Shown: positions 54,178-63,796 of the stretch, in pieces
Layout: the number at the start of each line of letters is the position of its first letter
How positions within the stretch are numbered: position 1 is the stretch's first letter
NCBI GenBank assembly: GCA_022414725.1
Contig: CM039462.1
Span: forward strand, 30,749,627 to 30,813,626
Length of the DNA: 64,000 nt
DNA from: Microglena sp. YARC
Lineage: Eukaryota; Chlorophyta; Chlorophyceae; Chlamydomonadales; Chlamydomonadaceae
Direction of reading: 5' to 3'
The notes under the pieces: model-generated
What the model was told of the DNA's origin: nothing
Seen by the model: only the letters and a program-made list of their open reading frames with translations
The model's database searches: none
Program-made: the position numbers and the translations under genes

Positions 54178-54445
54178 CACCACCACCTCCACCGCAGCAC
54201 ACCTGCGGAAGTGCTGAGAGCTGATGAGGCCTGGATAGGTATTAACCCTATCACTATTATCACCACCACTGTCACCACCATCATGACCACAACACACCTG
54301 CGGAGGTGCCGAGAGCTGATGAGGCCGGTATAGAAATAACCCCTATCACCACCACCACCACCACCACATACCTGCAGGGGTGCCGAGAGCTGATAAGGCC
54401 TGTATAAAACAAAACCTATCACCACCACCACCACCACCACCACCA
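54178..54445. repeat. Tandem ~90-110-bp units with (ACC)n cores
   Basis: ACACCTGCGGAGGTGCCGAG, AGCTGATGAGGCC, CCTATCACC and (ACC)n recur about four times. The unit is the first part of the direct repeat that flanks the LINE. Confidence 0.9.
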
Positions 54446-54673
54446 CACACCTGTGGAGGTGCCAAGAGCTGATGAAGCCTGCCTTGACACTTGGTTGCAC
54501 TTCAACTGAGTGTACTTTAGAATTAGTTGGCTTTGGCATGATGCTACCGACAAGGACTTGGCTCCTGAGTGCTCCTCAACCTGAATAGTAGATTCATTGG
54601 CCCAGGTGGGAAGGGAGTGTTGGTATTGCCGTTCCCTATATATTAGTCTCCAGTGACCCCATCAAGCTGCAGT
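54418..54673 (+). repeat. Left direct repeat flanking the LINE (256 bp)
   Basis: From (ACC)n through CACACCTGTGGAGGTGCCAA, GAGCTGATGAAGCCTGCC, CTTGGCTCCTGAGTGCTCCT, GCCGTTCCCTATATATTAGT to CCATCAAGCTGCAGT. Nearly identical to 58397-58645. The right copy follows the last open frame directly, so this is probably the 3' UTR of an upstream copy. Confidence 0.92.
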
Positions 54674-55903
54674 GATCTTAATAGAAAATCCTGCACTCAG
54701 GACTCTAATTTTTCGACTCATCCCACTTGGGAAACAGCCCCTAGGGGAGGCAGGCCTACTCTTAGACCCCGCCACACCTTTGTAAACAACTCTTGTTATT
54801 GGGAACCCCAAATAGCCTCTTACTGTCAAATCCACTCTATAAACATCTACCTTGGATACAAGGCCCTGGACTACAAAGATGTGCTAAAGTTCTCCATAAA
54901 TCTCAACACACATGTCACTAACTACACTCAACATAACTGGACTTTAGAAGGCGGCTACTTTAACAACTTAACCGGTAACTACACAGCTCCCCTAGTCAAC
55001 TACTACCTAGCTAATAGAAAATCTCACTTAGGCTTTCTTACTGGCCACAGAAACTCACAAACATACATCCCAGCCCACCCTCCCCCTCACACCACCTCCA
55101 CATTAACAACTGAAGACACATCAGAGAATCATTCAGCAGGAATTATGCTTGGCAGCACAAAACAGCAAATCTTATCTCGACTTCCCCCTAGCTGCTCAAG
55201 GTTTATCCTCCACTACAACTGTGGATATGGACATGCTAGTACCATTAAGCAAATAAATGGTAAGTGGTGGGACATAAACTCTGAACATAACGGCCCCAGC
55301 CTCCTCCACTCACAAGACTGGAGAAAACTTCAAGGGCACATTTACACCCTTACTAAAACACCAACCTCCTTCCTTTCATACCCTTTTCAACCAGAAATGA
55401 ACTACATACCAGGCAACCCTACCAGGTATGCAGTTGACATGGATTCCTCTACCAATGACACTACACCTACTCACAACCATCCTAACTCCCCTGACATTAT
55501 GGACTACACAAATTCTCCATGGCCTGCAGAAATCGCAGATCTCACCTTACCAGACCTCACCTTACCAGATCTCACCTTATCAGATCGGGAAGACCTCACA
55601 GATCTCACCTTACCAGATCAGGAGGACTCCTCAGACCCTATTGACCTCGTCTCTGAAGATGAGAAAACTTCCAGATCAAACCTAACAACGTCCTCCACAA
55701 AGAAAACATCTCTTACTACAAAACGTTCACACTCTTGCGCAAATCAGATGCAAAACACACCTCTCCCCATACCTAGCAAAATCACCCTCCCGGACTTTAC
55801 CAAATTTCGTCAATGCAGAATCTTTGGAGCAGAACCTCCTAACAAGAAACCTGCTCCTCCCAGACTTACCACAAAAAACCTTCAAAAAAAAGAATTAAAA
55901 TAA
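54653..55903 (+). CDS. LINE ORF1: papain-fold (Josephin/deubiquitinase-like) protease domain plus acidic SUMO-interaction-like motif
   Basis: Open over 416 codons with no ATG before residue 165, so the true start is upstream, lost or non-AUG (first codon shown is GTG in the left repeat). Residues 53-68 read QIASYCQIHSINIYLG, resembling the catalytic-cysteine helix of Josephin proteases (Q, C, then H-x-x-N-x-x-L-G). Residues 190-209 read CGYGHASTIKQINGKWWDIN, in the place of their catalytic H and the aspartate/asparagine strand. Residues 285-325 are acidic with PDLTLPDLTL repeats and end DPIDLVSEDE, which looks like a SUMO-interaction motif. The tail is basic (KKPAPP, KNLQKKELK). A cysteine protease acting on ubiquitin or SUMO conjugates is an inference from motif order only. 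Confidence 0.55.
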   Translation: MTPSSCSDLNRKSCTQDSNFSTHPTWETAPRGGRPTLRPRHTFVNNSCYWEPQIASYCQIHSINIYLGYKALDYKDVLKFSINLNTHVTNYTQHNWTLEGGYFNNLTGNYTAPLVNYYLANRKSHLGFLTGHRNSQTYIPAHPPPHTTSTLTTEDTSENHSAGIMLGSTKQQILSRLPPSCSRFILHYNCGYGHASTIKQINGKWWDINSEHNGPSLLHSQDWRKLQGHIYTLTKTPTSFLSYPFQPEMNYIPGNPTRYAVDMDSSTNDTTPTHNHPNSPDIMDYTNSPWPAEIADLTLPDLTLPDLTLSDREDLTDLTLPDQEDSSDPIDLVSEDEKTSRSNLTTSSTKKTSLTTKRSHSCANQMQNTPLPIPSKITLPDFTKFRQCRIFGAEPPNKKPAPPRLTTKNLQKKELK

Positions 55904-55904
55904 C

Positions 55905-56745
55905 TCACACTACTTCATACCCTGTTCAGCAGCAGCGAACTGCACTCTATCTTACTAACATTATCACTTCCAACTGCAGAGGCATCTTCTCATCCTGGGA
56001 AACACTCTACGATCATATCCGAACTAATGAGCCAGACATTGCTATTCTCACCGAAACAAAACTTACCTCTAACAACACAGGTATAATTAATATGATCAAA
56101 CAAGACCTATCTGACTACCACTTCCATCATAGCAGTAAAACCATTAAGCAAGCTACCAACGCAGATAACATTGTTACCCGCTCAGCTGTAGTTATCACAC
56201 TTATAAAAAAGACTCTTACCACACACCCAATTAAACATGAGGTCACCACTGACATAGCTGGGCATCTCACTCATCAAACTATTAACAACATCACCCACAT
56301 CTTAGGTGTTTACATGCCCTGTAATGACCCTGCCAAACGAGCCCGAATTTATGAACACAGTCACTATATTATATCCCAAAACCCCTCTCACCATTATATT
56401 GCAGGGGGAGACTGGAATGCAGCCTACTACCTTACTGATAGAAGCAACACAATCAAACACCTGGAGGACCAGCCCCACTATCAACACCTTAATAAATATC
56501 CAATTCACATCCAACCATCACCACGTCCTCACACCTATTCAGACAACACCTCCTACAGCGGCAGGATAGATGACATCATTCTCATCAACCCCCCACCTGC
56601 AACCACGGTGACAGAAACTACACACCAAATGGGGGACACACTGGACCACCTGACCTTGGAACAACACATTACCTCTCTCTTTCCCCCTCCTAACCTTGAC
56701 ATACCACCTCTAAATACTTGGGGGTTCACATATCACCCACCTTAA
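55905..56745 (+). CDS. LINE AP-endonuclease-like domain (start of ORF2)
   Basis: In-frame text begins ITHTTSYPVQ after an A8 run and gives NIITSNCRGIFSSWETLYDH, EPDIAILTETKL (metal-binding glutamate), VYMPCNDPAKRARIYEH, AGGDWNAAYYLTD (D-x-N), SGRIDDIILI and DTLDHLTL (terminal D-H). These are the motifs of exonuclease-endonuclease-phosphatase enzymes that nick the target for LINE priming. Linked to ORF1 only by a frame change at AAAAAAAAG (55884-55892). It ends early at the RT deletion. Confidence 0.82.
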
Positions 56746-57863
56746 ATTGGAAACCTCAACTCCACTCTACTATTGAAACCATTCACAATTAAGGGCTGAG
56801 TATCCTCACCAAAGCTAAAAACAGGGCAACCCCCACCCAATGCTTGAGAATAATTTCACAATGTGTCAGAGCAGCTATTAAATACCCTATGATAGTAGCC
56901 CCCTTCTCACTAACCGACATTCACATCATTGACAGAGCAGTATTAAAAACAGTCAAACTCTGCTGCTCCCTTCCCAGATCTTTTCCTACAAGAGCACTTC
57001 ACCTTCCTAAATCAGAAGCAGGATTAGGTGTGCCCTCCCTACTCACTGAATATACCCTGATTACTGCAACAGCCCTCACCCAGTCCATGAATGACCAAGG
57101 TCACCTGGGAATCCTCACTAGAGCTCTTCTTAACAAATCAACTTCCACCATGACCACTCTAGATCCTCTCTCTCTATCCCGCAAGCAACTGAAGTATATG
57201 TCCCTAGCCCGCCAGCTGGAAATTATCAAAATATCTGACATAACAATTTCTTGGAATGACACAGAACTCCTTGACAAACTTAACATACACTCTCTTCCCC
57301 TCCCTCCACAGGCAATCCCTGTATCACTCATGACACCTTTCCATGACCTGGACATCTATTCATACCATGACCTGGTCACCCCCATGGGAACTCACCTTGT
57401 CAGCACCACAGATCTCTCTCTGATCACCCTACACAAAGTTACTAAACACCACAAACGGTCCCTGAACCGCCTCACCGCTCACCTCTCCTCTCTTCAAACT
57501 GTCGCCCCCCCAATACACCCTGATCCACTTCCCCTCTCACACCGACAACTTGCGCCCGGTTACGCAATTGCGCAGAACACAACCGGTAACATTAAATCTC
57601 CTGCTCCTATTGAACCTTTCACCCCACCTACCCAACGTTACCAACCCCACGCCACTGTTACTGATGCAGACTACGAGGCGGACCCCACTGGGGACCTGGA
57701 AGGAAACAATGGTGGGCGTGGCCCACGCAGACTGAAGGCAGTCACGCGCAACAAGCACGGGGCTGCCCCAGCAGTGATGCCACCTGGGCAGCACGCCACT
57801 ACTTGTGCAAATACTGGATCCGTCACAACGCCACCTCTAAATTCTTCCGTGCATGTAGAATAA
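56712..57863 (+). pseudogene. LINE ORF2 C-terminal part (RT connection region)
   Basis: KYLGVHISPTLNW, then a stop near 56792, then RIISQCVRAAIKYPMIVAPF, IIDRAVLKTVKLCCSLPRSF and SEAGLGVPSLL. The LP...P...G-LG-x-SL pattern is the typical region after the RT domain in L1-like LINEs. The FADD-box palm motifs are absent, which shows the deletion. The remainder to 57863 is unassigned, with threonine- and proline-rich text. Confidence 0.75.
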
Positions 57864-58444
57864 CTGCCACCTCACACCCCGACAGGATCCGCGAGGCCAT
57901 GACATTCCCCGACAGCAGCGCACCTGCACCACCGGCGCGCCTGCTCCACCTTACCTACGGCTCCCAATACAAAGCTTTACACATTACGAGCTGGCGGGGC
58001 AAGCGCTCCCACAAAGACGACAAACTAGTCACCTCCACTGTTGTCCACGTTCAATGGGCCCCAACAACCAAGCACAATGAACATATCAACTCTTACACAC
58101 ACATGGGATACAGCATCCACCACAGCACACCTGTTACCTCCACTACCTCCACCATACACTGGAAACCCCAATCTCACCATGCGTCTCACCTGGTTGAACT
58201 CCTGGGACAACCAGCATACGACCAATTAACCCACACTTTTAAAACTACTCCTCCATTAACCACACACCTTAACCCTAGGAAGGACTCCCACCTTACTAAC
58301 CTCCAACAACAAGGCCAATGGGCCACCTCCCCAGGATTTAATGCTGCCAACCACAACCTTGTTCACAAACTCCTGAAAATTGACACACATGACAGGCCAC
58401 CACCACCACCACCACCACACACCTGCGGAGGTCCCAAGAGCTGA
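57790..58444 (+). pseudogene. LINE ORF2 distal C-terminus in a shifted frame
   Basis: CKYWIRHNATSKFFRACRIT through LLHLTYGSQYKALHITSWRG and HHASHLVELLGQPAYDQLTH continue the preceding frame after a shift near 57790. The frame ends by reading across the (ACC)n at 58397-58417 (PPPPPPP) into the right direct repeat. No domain recognised. Confidence 0.55.
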
Positions 58445-58645
58445 TGAAGCCTGCCTTGACACTTGTTTGCACTTCAACTGAGTGTACTTCAGAAGTAGTT
58501 GGCTTTGGCATGATGCTACCGACAAGGACTTGGCTCCTGAGTGCTCCTCAACTTGAATAGTAGATTCATTGGCCCAGGTGGGAAGGGAGTGTTGGTATTG
58601 CCGTTCCCTATATATTAGTCTCCAGTGACCCCATCAAGCTGCAGT
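58397..58645 (+). repeat. Right direct repeat flanking the LINE (249 bp)
   Basis: Collinear with 54418-54673: (ACC)n, CACACCTGCGGAGGTCCCAA, CTTGGCTCCTGAGTGCTCCT, GCCGTTCCCTATATATTAGT, CCATCAAGCTGCAGT. It is followed by ATTAGTC heptamers and a shorter repeat of CCGTGACCCCATCAAGCTGC. Confidence 0.92.
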
Positions 58646-58779
58646 CACATTAGTCATTAGTCATTAGTCATGAGTCTCCCGTGACCCCATCAAGCTGCGG
58701 TCACATTTGGAGCCCAGAAGGGATTATCTCATGTAGTTGGTATATGCTTTATTGAGTATTGATTGATTGGCCCAGGTGG

Positions 58780-59465
58780 GAAGGGGGTGTTGGTATTGCT
58801 CCTCATCCCAGTTTTGGTCATGCACTCATGCAGCTATTTAACATCACCGGAAGAGGTGTGGGGGGAGTTTGGGGATGCGGGTGGGGGGCAATGGAGGTAG
58901 CAAGGCGGGTTACAAGCTCCTCATCCCAGTTTTGGTCATGCAGCTCTTCAACATCACTGGAAGAGGTGTGGGGGGAGTTGGGGATGCGGGTAGGGGGCAA
59001 TGGAGGTAGCAAAGCGGGACATCCCAGTTTTGGTCATGCAGCTCTTCAACGTCACTGTGAGAGGGTCATCATCATCACTGTGAGAGGGTCATGAGTCAAG
59101 TGTTGGGGAAATGAGAGGGGGGAAATTGACTTCGCTGGGTGACTGTGCATGTGTACTGTAGTTGGTTGGCAGTTGGTTGGTAGTCGCTTGGATCATGGAT
59201 ACTGTAGTTGGTCGGGGGGGTGGATTTTATGGAAATGAGTGGGGCGGGGCGGGGGTACTAAGTTGAGTCACCATGCATGGATACTGTCGTTGGTTGGGGG
59301 GGTGAATTTCGTGGTTTTGGTCATGCAGCTCTTCAACGTCACTGTAGGTCGGTCATGAGTCACGGGTTGTTGTGGGTTTGTTGGGCACAAGTCACGGGTT
59401 GTTGTGGGTTTGTCGGTCACGAGTCACGGGTCTTGAGTCATGGGTTGTTGTGGGTTTGGGGAAAA
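58780..59465 (+). repeat. Minisatellite, ~115-bp unit, and GTCACGGGTTGTTGTGGGTT repeats
   Basis: TCATCCCAGTTTTGGTCATG, CAGCTCTTCAACATCACTGG, AAGAGGTGTGGGGGGAGTTG and GGCAATGGAGGTAGCAA recur about three times at 58797-59045, with partial copies at 59310-59345. At 59355-59455 GTCACGGGTTGTTGTGGGTT occurs three times. A further pair, GTGGGTGTTTG with TGCACTGCTC, occurs at 59578-59602 and 59745-59770. Confidence 0.88.
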
Positions 59466-59774
59466 GAGAGGGAGGTATTGGACTAAGTGGACTTATTGGA
59501 CTGTCGGTTTCATACACACGGGCGGGAGTGGGGATGGTTGGTTGGTAGGAACAAGAGAAGGGGATTCAGGTTGAGGGTGTGGGTGTTTGGTGCACTGCTC
59601 GGGTCCCTTTATCTATGGGCTCCCTCTAGCTTTGGAAATGAGAGGGGGGTATTGTACTCAGTGGACTGTTGGAGTTATTTTCCCCACACAAGGGCAGGAG
59701 TGGGGTTGGTTGGTAGGAACTAGAAGGGGGATGCAGGTAGAGGGTGTGGGTGTTTGTTGCACTGCTCAGGTCAT

Positions 59775-59945
59775 AGCTTTTCTTTGAAGCTACAAGCAGC
59801 AGCTTTTAGGCAGCCCCCTGGCTTGCTGCCCTCTAGCAGCCCCCGCTGCTAAACCTTTTGCAACGTAGTGCATCTGAAAGTCGACAGTATCATCTTCACA
59901 ACACGGTTTCAATCTTGAGGCCTAGCCCAGTGGATGGCTCAGGGT
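59775..59945. mobile_element. Foldback MITE family F, copy 7, cut by a microsatellite
   Basis: AGCTTTTCTTTGAAGCTACA, GCAGCAGCTTTTAGGCAGCC, CAACGTAGTGCATCTGAAAG and GCCCAGTGGATGGCTCAGG. The expected right end is absent; (GGTA)n starts where GGGAGCTGCC should follow. Confidence 0.75.
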
Positions 59946-60665
59946 AGGTAGGTAGGTAGGTAGGTAGGTAGGTAGGTAGGTGAGTAGGTAGGTAGGTAGG
60001 TAGGTAGGTAGGTGAGTAGGTAGGTAGGTAGGTAGGTAGCTGAGTAGGTAGGTAGGTAGGTAGGTAGTAGGTAGGTAGGTAGGTAGGTAGGTAGGTAGGT
60101 AGGTAGGTAGGTAGGTAGGTAGGTAGGTAGGTAGGTAGGTAGGTAGGTAGGTAGGTAGGTGAGTAGGTAGGTAGGTAGGTGAGTAGGTAGGTAGGTAGGT
60201 AGGTAGGTAAGTAGGTAGGTAGGTAGGTAGGTAGGTAGGTAGGTAGGTAGGTAGGTAGGTAGGTAGGTAGGTAAGTAGGTAGGTAGGTAGGTAGGTAGGT
60301 AGGTAGGTAGGTAGGTAGGTAGGTGGGTGAGTAGGTAGGTAGGTAGGTGGGTAGATAAGTAGGTAGGTAGGTAGGCAGGTAGGTCTGTAGGTGAGTAGGT
60401 AGGTAGGTAGGTGAGTACGTAGGTGAGCAGGTGGGTAGATAAGTAAGTAGGTAGGTAGGTAGGTACATAGGTAGGTAGGTAGGTAGGTAGGTAGGTAGGT
60501 AGGTAGGTAGGTAGGTAGGTAGGTAGGTAGGTAGGTGAGTAGGTAGGTAGACAGGTAGGTAGGCAGGTAGGTAGGTAGGTAGGTGGGTAGGTAGGTAGGT
60601 AGGTAGGTAGGTAGGTAGGTAGGTAGGTAGGTAGGTAGGTAGGGATAGGTAGGTAGGTAGGTAGG
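59943..60665. repeat. (GGTA)n tetranucleotide array, ~720 bp
   Basis: GGTA with sparse variants (GAGTA, CAGGTA, GGGTAGATA). The minus strand is open as YLPT repeats in all frames over long stretches, an artefact. It starts exactly at the broken MITE copy and is followed by CCAACCCAAACCC repeats. Confidence 0.97.
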
Positions 60666-60689
60666 TACACAACCTCAACCCAAACCCAA

Positions 60690-61345
60690 CCCAAACCCAA
60701 CCTCAGCCCCAACACAACACAACCCCCTGTAGCACACACCTTCAGCAGCATACGCATAACTAGCATGAGCATACAGGCACTCAATGGATTCATGACACAC
60801 CATACACCCCAACCCCAACACAACCCCCTGTACCACCCACCCTAAGCAACATACACATTGCTTGCAGTATTTGCTTACTACACCCCCCATACACCCAACC
60901 CAACTCCACTTCAACCCCAACCGCAAGACCCCAACCTCAACCACAAGATGACACAACCCAACCCCATGTACCACCCACCTTGAGCATCACATGCGTTACT
61001 AGCATGAGCATTCATGTACTCTACGAATTCACGACTCAGGCCAGGGACTTGGAACTCTGCCTTCGCACACAGCTCTGCAGCCCTCCGAACATACTTCTCG
61101 GGCTCTGTGGGGGGAGCACCCTCAGAAGCACCCGAGCATGCTTTCTGCAGACACAACTTGGCCGAGCGCCCCCGGTACTCCATATCTCTTGACTTGTCTG
61201 TGTGAAGTGGGGGCAGCAGAGTGCGGTGATATGGGTGCCCAGGGTAAGTTGTAATAAAGTTGGGGTGCCCCTTAAAAGGACTCGAGCACGCCTTCTTCAC
61301 ACACAACTTGGCGGTGTGTTCCCGGTACTCCATAGCTCTTGACTT
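60690..61345 (-). CDS. Exon of an unrecognised gene, with tandem partial copies
   Basis: The best copy (minus strand, about 61190-60980) reads [20 protein letters not shown], then [40 protein letters not shown], and ends at a donor-like AAG|GTGGGT. A second copy of its 5' part lies at 61345-61255 ([18 protein letters not shown]) and a fragment at 61540-61500 (KLCVQKACS). Two copies of its 3' part lie at 60790-60690 ([19 protein letters not shown]) and 60865-60810. The protein is alpha-helical looking and alanine/cysteine rich; I do not recognise a family. Confidence 0.4.
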
Positions 61346-61424
61346 GACTGTGGAAAGTGGGGACAGCAGAGTGTTGTGATACGGGTGCCTTGGGTAGGTT
61401 TAGTTGAGTTGAGGGAGGGTGGGT

Positions 61425-61500
61425 GGGTGGTGTGTGTGTGCGGTGTGTGTGTGTGTGTGTGGGTGGGGTGTGTGGGTGGGGGGGGGGGGGGAGGGGGGCT
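61425..61500. repeat. (GT)n and G-rich tract
   Basis: GTGTGTGTGTGCGGTGTGTG then GGGTGGGG and a G-run, in an intron-like position between copies of the unrecognised exon. Confidence 0.85.
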
Positions 61501-61644
61501 TAGTAGCACACGAGCATGCCTTCTGCACACACAACTTTAACACAGCAGGGGAAACACAGCAGGAATGGCGGCACACATGATGCCGGTGAGAGACGTGTTG
61601 CCGCCAACAGGGCTACTCATGCACTCTGAAAACTGTGCAGCGAG

Positions 61645-62190
61645 ATGGATCTCGCAAATGCCAATATTCGAAGTTACCATTACGGCACACTTATCCAACC
61701 TTTCCTTAACTACGGGTGTGAAGTGTGGAATCCAGACGGTCTGGGTAATATCAATACTTCTCATGGGCTCTTCGGAAAATGTGAAACTATCCAGAATAAG
61801 TTCATGAAAAAGGCTCTTGGCGTTAGAGATAACACCTCTACCTACTTGATCCTCAATGAACTCAATAGATCACCTACATGGGCTTAATGGTTGAGACAAT
61901 GCATTGGCTTTTGGAATCAAATTGTTGACCGTAAGGACGACGATTTTGTGAAAAGAGCCTTGCTAGAGAATGTTCTAATGGCAACCAGGGATAGCAACAA
62001 ACAATGCTGGTCTCATGGATTATTAAAATGCATTCAGAGATTAGGAGTTACGGAAAAAATCTCAGATATTATTCAGGATAACCAGACGTCACTGAGCAAG
62101 ATTGACTCAGGACAAGTCCTAAGCGCGTGTCGCAAGCAAAACGAAACAGCGCTTAAGCAGTCACGGGCAGGGCATGGGGCGAATAGTTAA
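61645..62190 (+). pseudogene. LINE reverse-transcriptase C-terminal fragment with one stop
   Basis: YHYGTLIQPFLNYGCEVWNP, then KCETIQNKFMKKALGVRDNT, YLILNELNRSPTW, a stop TAA at 61885-61887, then LRQCIGFWNQIVDRKDDDF and so on to 62190. The pattern (I-x-P-x-L-x-Y-G-x-E-x-W; Q-x-x-F-x-x-x-x-L-G-V; E-L-R-P) is the standard region after the RT domain of RTE/CR1/L1-like elements. It differs from the element at 54-58 kb. The RT and endonuclease parts are absent, so it is a truncated dead copy. Confidence 0.8.
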
Positions 62191-62360
62191 GAACCTTGAT
62201 CTGCAGACTGCGAGGAAGGGCGAGGAGCAGGTCCCTGGCGAGGAGGGAGGCTGGGAGTTTCGAAATTAGGGGAGTAAGTAGCTACTCGTAGCGGAATAAG
62301 CTACAAAACGTTCGACGACTTTTGCGAAGGATCTTGACCGCTGCGATGCTGATAAGTTTA
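62115..62360 (+). repeat. Direct repeat, upstream copy (partner 63797-64000)
   Basis: CTAAGCGCGTGTCGCAAGC, CGAATAGTTAAG, CTTGATCTGCAGACTGCGAG, GGCGAGGAGCAGGTCC, TAGCTACTCGTAGCGGAATA and GGATCTTGACCGCTGCGATG. This copy has extra bases between AAGC and CGAATAG. Confidence 0.88.
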
Positions 62361-62389
62361 GTCGTGCGCACTCCAACTATGAGCCAAAT

Positions 62390-62515
62390 GTTTGGGTGCC
62401 ATGGTGCCCGGGATCATTCAAACATGTCAGAGAGACTGAGAGATGGACATAGAGAGACAGACAGACATAGGGACACGGGTGGAACTTGGGGCTTCAGCCC
62501 CGAGACCCTGACCTA
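62390..62515 (+). repeat. GACA-family fragment
   Basis: AGAGACTGAGAGATGGACAT, AGAGAGACAGACAGACATAG, then GGTGGAACTTGGGGCTTCAG and CCCCGAGACCCTGAC, a diverged version of the GACA core followed by the GGGGGCTCCxGCCCC hairpin. Confidence 0.5.
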
Positions 62516-62539
62516 AATCATCTATAAAGCATATATATA

Positions 62540-62912
62540 ATATATAAACCATACCATACCATGCCATGCTATGCTGCACCATGCCATACCATACCATTAT
62601 ACCATGCATGTAGGTACAAACCATACCATACCATGCTATGTTGCACCATGCCATACCATACCAACATACCATGCATGTAGGTATAAACCATACCATACCA
62701 TGCTATGTTGCACCATGCCATACCATACCAACATACCATGCATGTTGGTATAAACCATGCCATACCATACCAATATACCATGCATGTAGGTATACACCAT
62801 ACCATACCATGCTATGCTGCACCATGCCATACCATACAAATATACCATGTATGTAGATATAAATCATACCATACCATACTATGCTACACCATGCCATACC
62901 ATACCGTGCAGG
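62540..62912. repeat. Minisatellite, ~67-bp unit with (CCATA)n
   Basis: ACCATACCATACCATGCTAT, GCTGCACCATGCCATACCAT and ACCAACATACCATGCATGTA with GGTATAA recur about five and a half times. The open YGMAW and HHAIPY frames are artefacts. Confidence 0.93.
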
Positions 62913-63114
62913 CAGGTGTACATGGAAGCACAATAGGATGTGAGTGTGGGTTGACTATTGTTGACAATCACTTCAGCAAGAGGAGCACAATCATGTGTAC
63001 ACACAGATGGGCTGTGATGACGTTGGAATGTATGAGTGGGGAGTCTGTGTGACGTGATAGGTGCATGTTGGGATGGATGGAATGTGTGAGGGGGTGGGGT
63101 GCATGACTGCACGG

Positions 63115-63202
63115 GCATTGGTGTGTTTGTGGGGGGGTGGGGGGTGGGGGGTGGGGGGGGTGATGCTGATGTGTGTGCGTTGGGGGGGGGAGGGGGGGCA
63201 GC
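63115..63202. repeat. G-rich low-complexity tract
   Basis: GTGTTTGTGGGGGGGTGGGG, repeated GTGGGG and then two further G-runs. Potential quadruplex sequence. Confidence 0.85.
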
Positions 63203-63299
63203 ATGGAACCTTCCCATGCGGGTCCAGCTGCATGCTAAGCAGGGAATCCCCCTGTAGCTTAATTCTGGCAGGCACCTTTTGTGATCTGGATGGCTAGAG

Positions 63300-63796
63300 C
63301 TTCCTGGAGATGAGGAGGAGAGCTGCTGCGCAAACAATTAGAGACGCTCGACTCCTCTTCCACATGACCTATCTCCGAGGCTCATCTTTCTTCCGTTGCG
63401 CATGCAGATGCAAGACCTCGATGAAAGAGCAGCTTACTCGGCTCATCTGCACGGAGTCTCTACATCCCATCTAGAACGCCAATTATAAGTAACGGACCTC
63501 GAATCTATGACAGATGTGGCGCAGTAGAATTGCGCGCGCTTGATCAGGCGATGCGCGAGTATCAGCAGGGACCACTCCCCGATTCGGTGTTGAACTCAGG
63601 GGCGATGACTTGAGAAATAGCTGGCAAGTACGTCAGCGACTAGTCCAAATTCAAATGCGAAGACTAAGTGCAGAAGCACGAGAAGAATGGCGTTCACCAG
63701 ATGAAAGATGAATTGCGCAGAATTGATGCGACTGCTCGGCAGTTCGAGCCAGCTGTCTAATGGGAGCAATCTGATTCTGGGCGCAGGCAAAGACGA
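63300..63796. other. Unassigned sequence
   Basis: Several short open pieces on + (for example DLDERAAYSAHLHG near 63415 and GPLPDSV near 63570) lead into the direct repeat at 63797. They could be remnants of a retroelement body, but no motif is firm enough to call. Confidence 0.3.

Larger units (their letters stand above)
54418..58720 (+). mobile_element. LINE-type retroelement with deleted RT core, between 250-bp direct repeats
   Basis: Between the direct repeats lie, in order: ORF1 with a cysteine-protease-like domain; an AP-endonuclease-like domain; a short stretch from the palm end or connection of a reverse transcriptase; and a long C-terminal region. The RT catalytic core is missing. 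In the endonuclease frame the text stops at 56745, while the downstream RT tail starts in another frame inside the same bases (KYLGVHISPTLNWKPQL from about 56712), which places the deletion joint near 56705-56715. The 3' end carries (CATTAGT)n-like tails (58648-58672). Family unknown to me; non-autonomous as written. Confidence 0.8.

Noticed and set aside
59896..60823. YLPT-repeat frames of 260-294 codons
   Set aside because: Artefact of the GGTA array.
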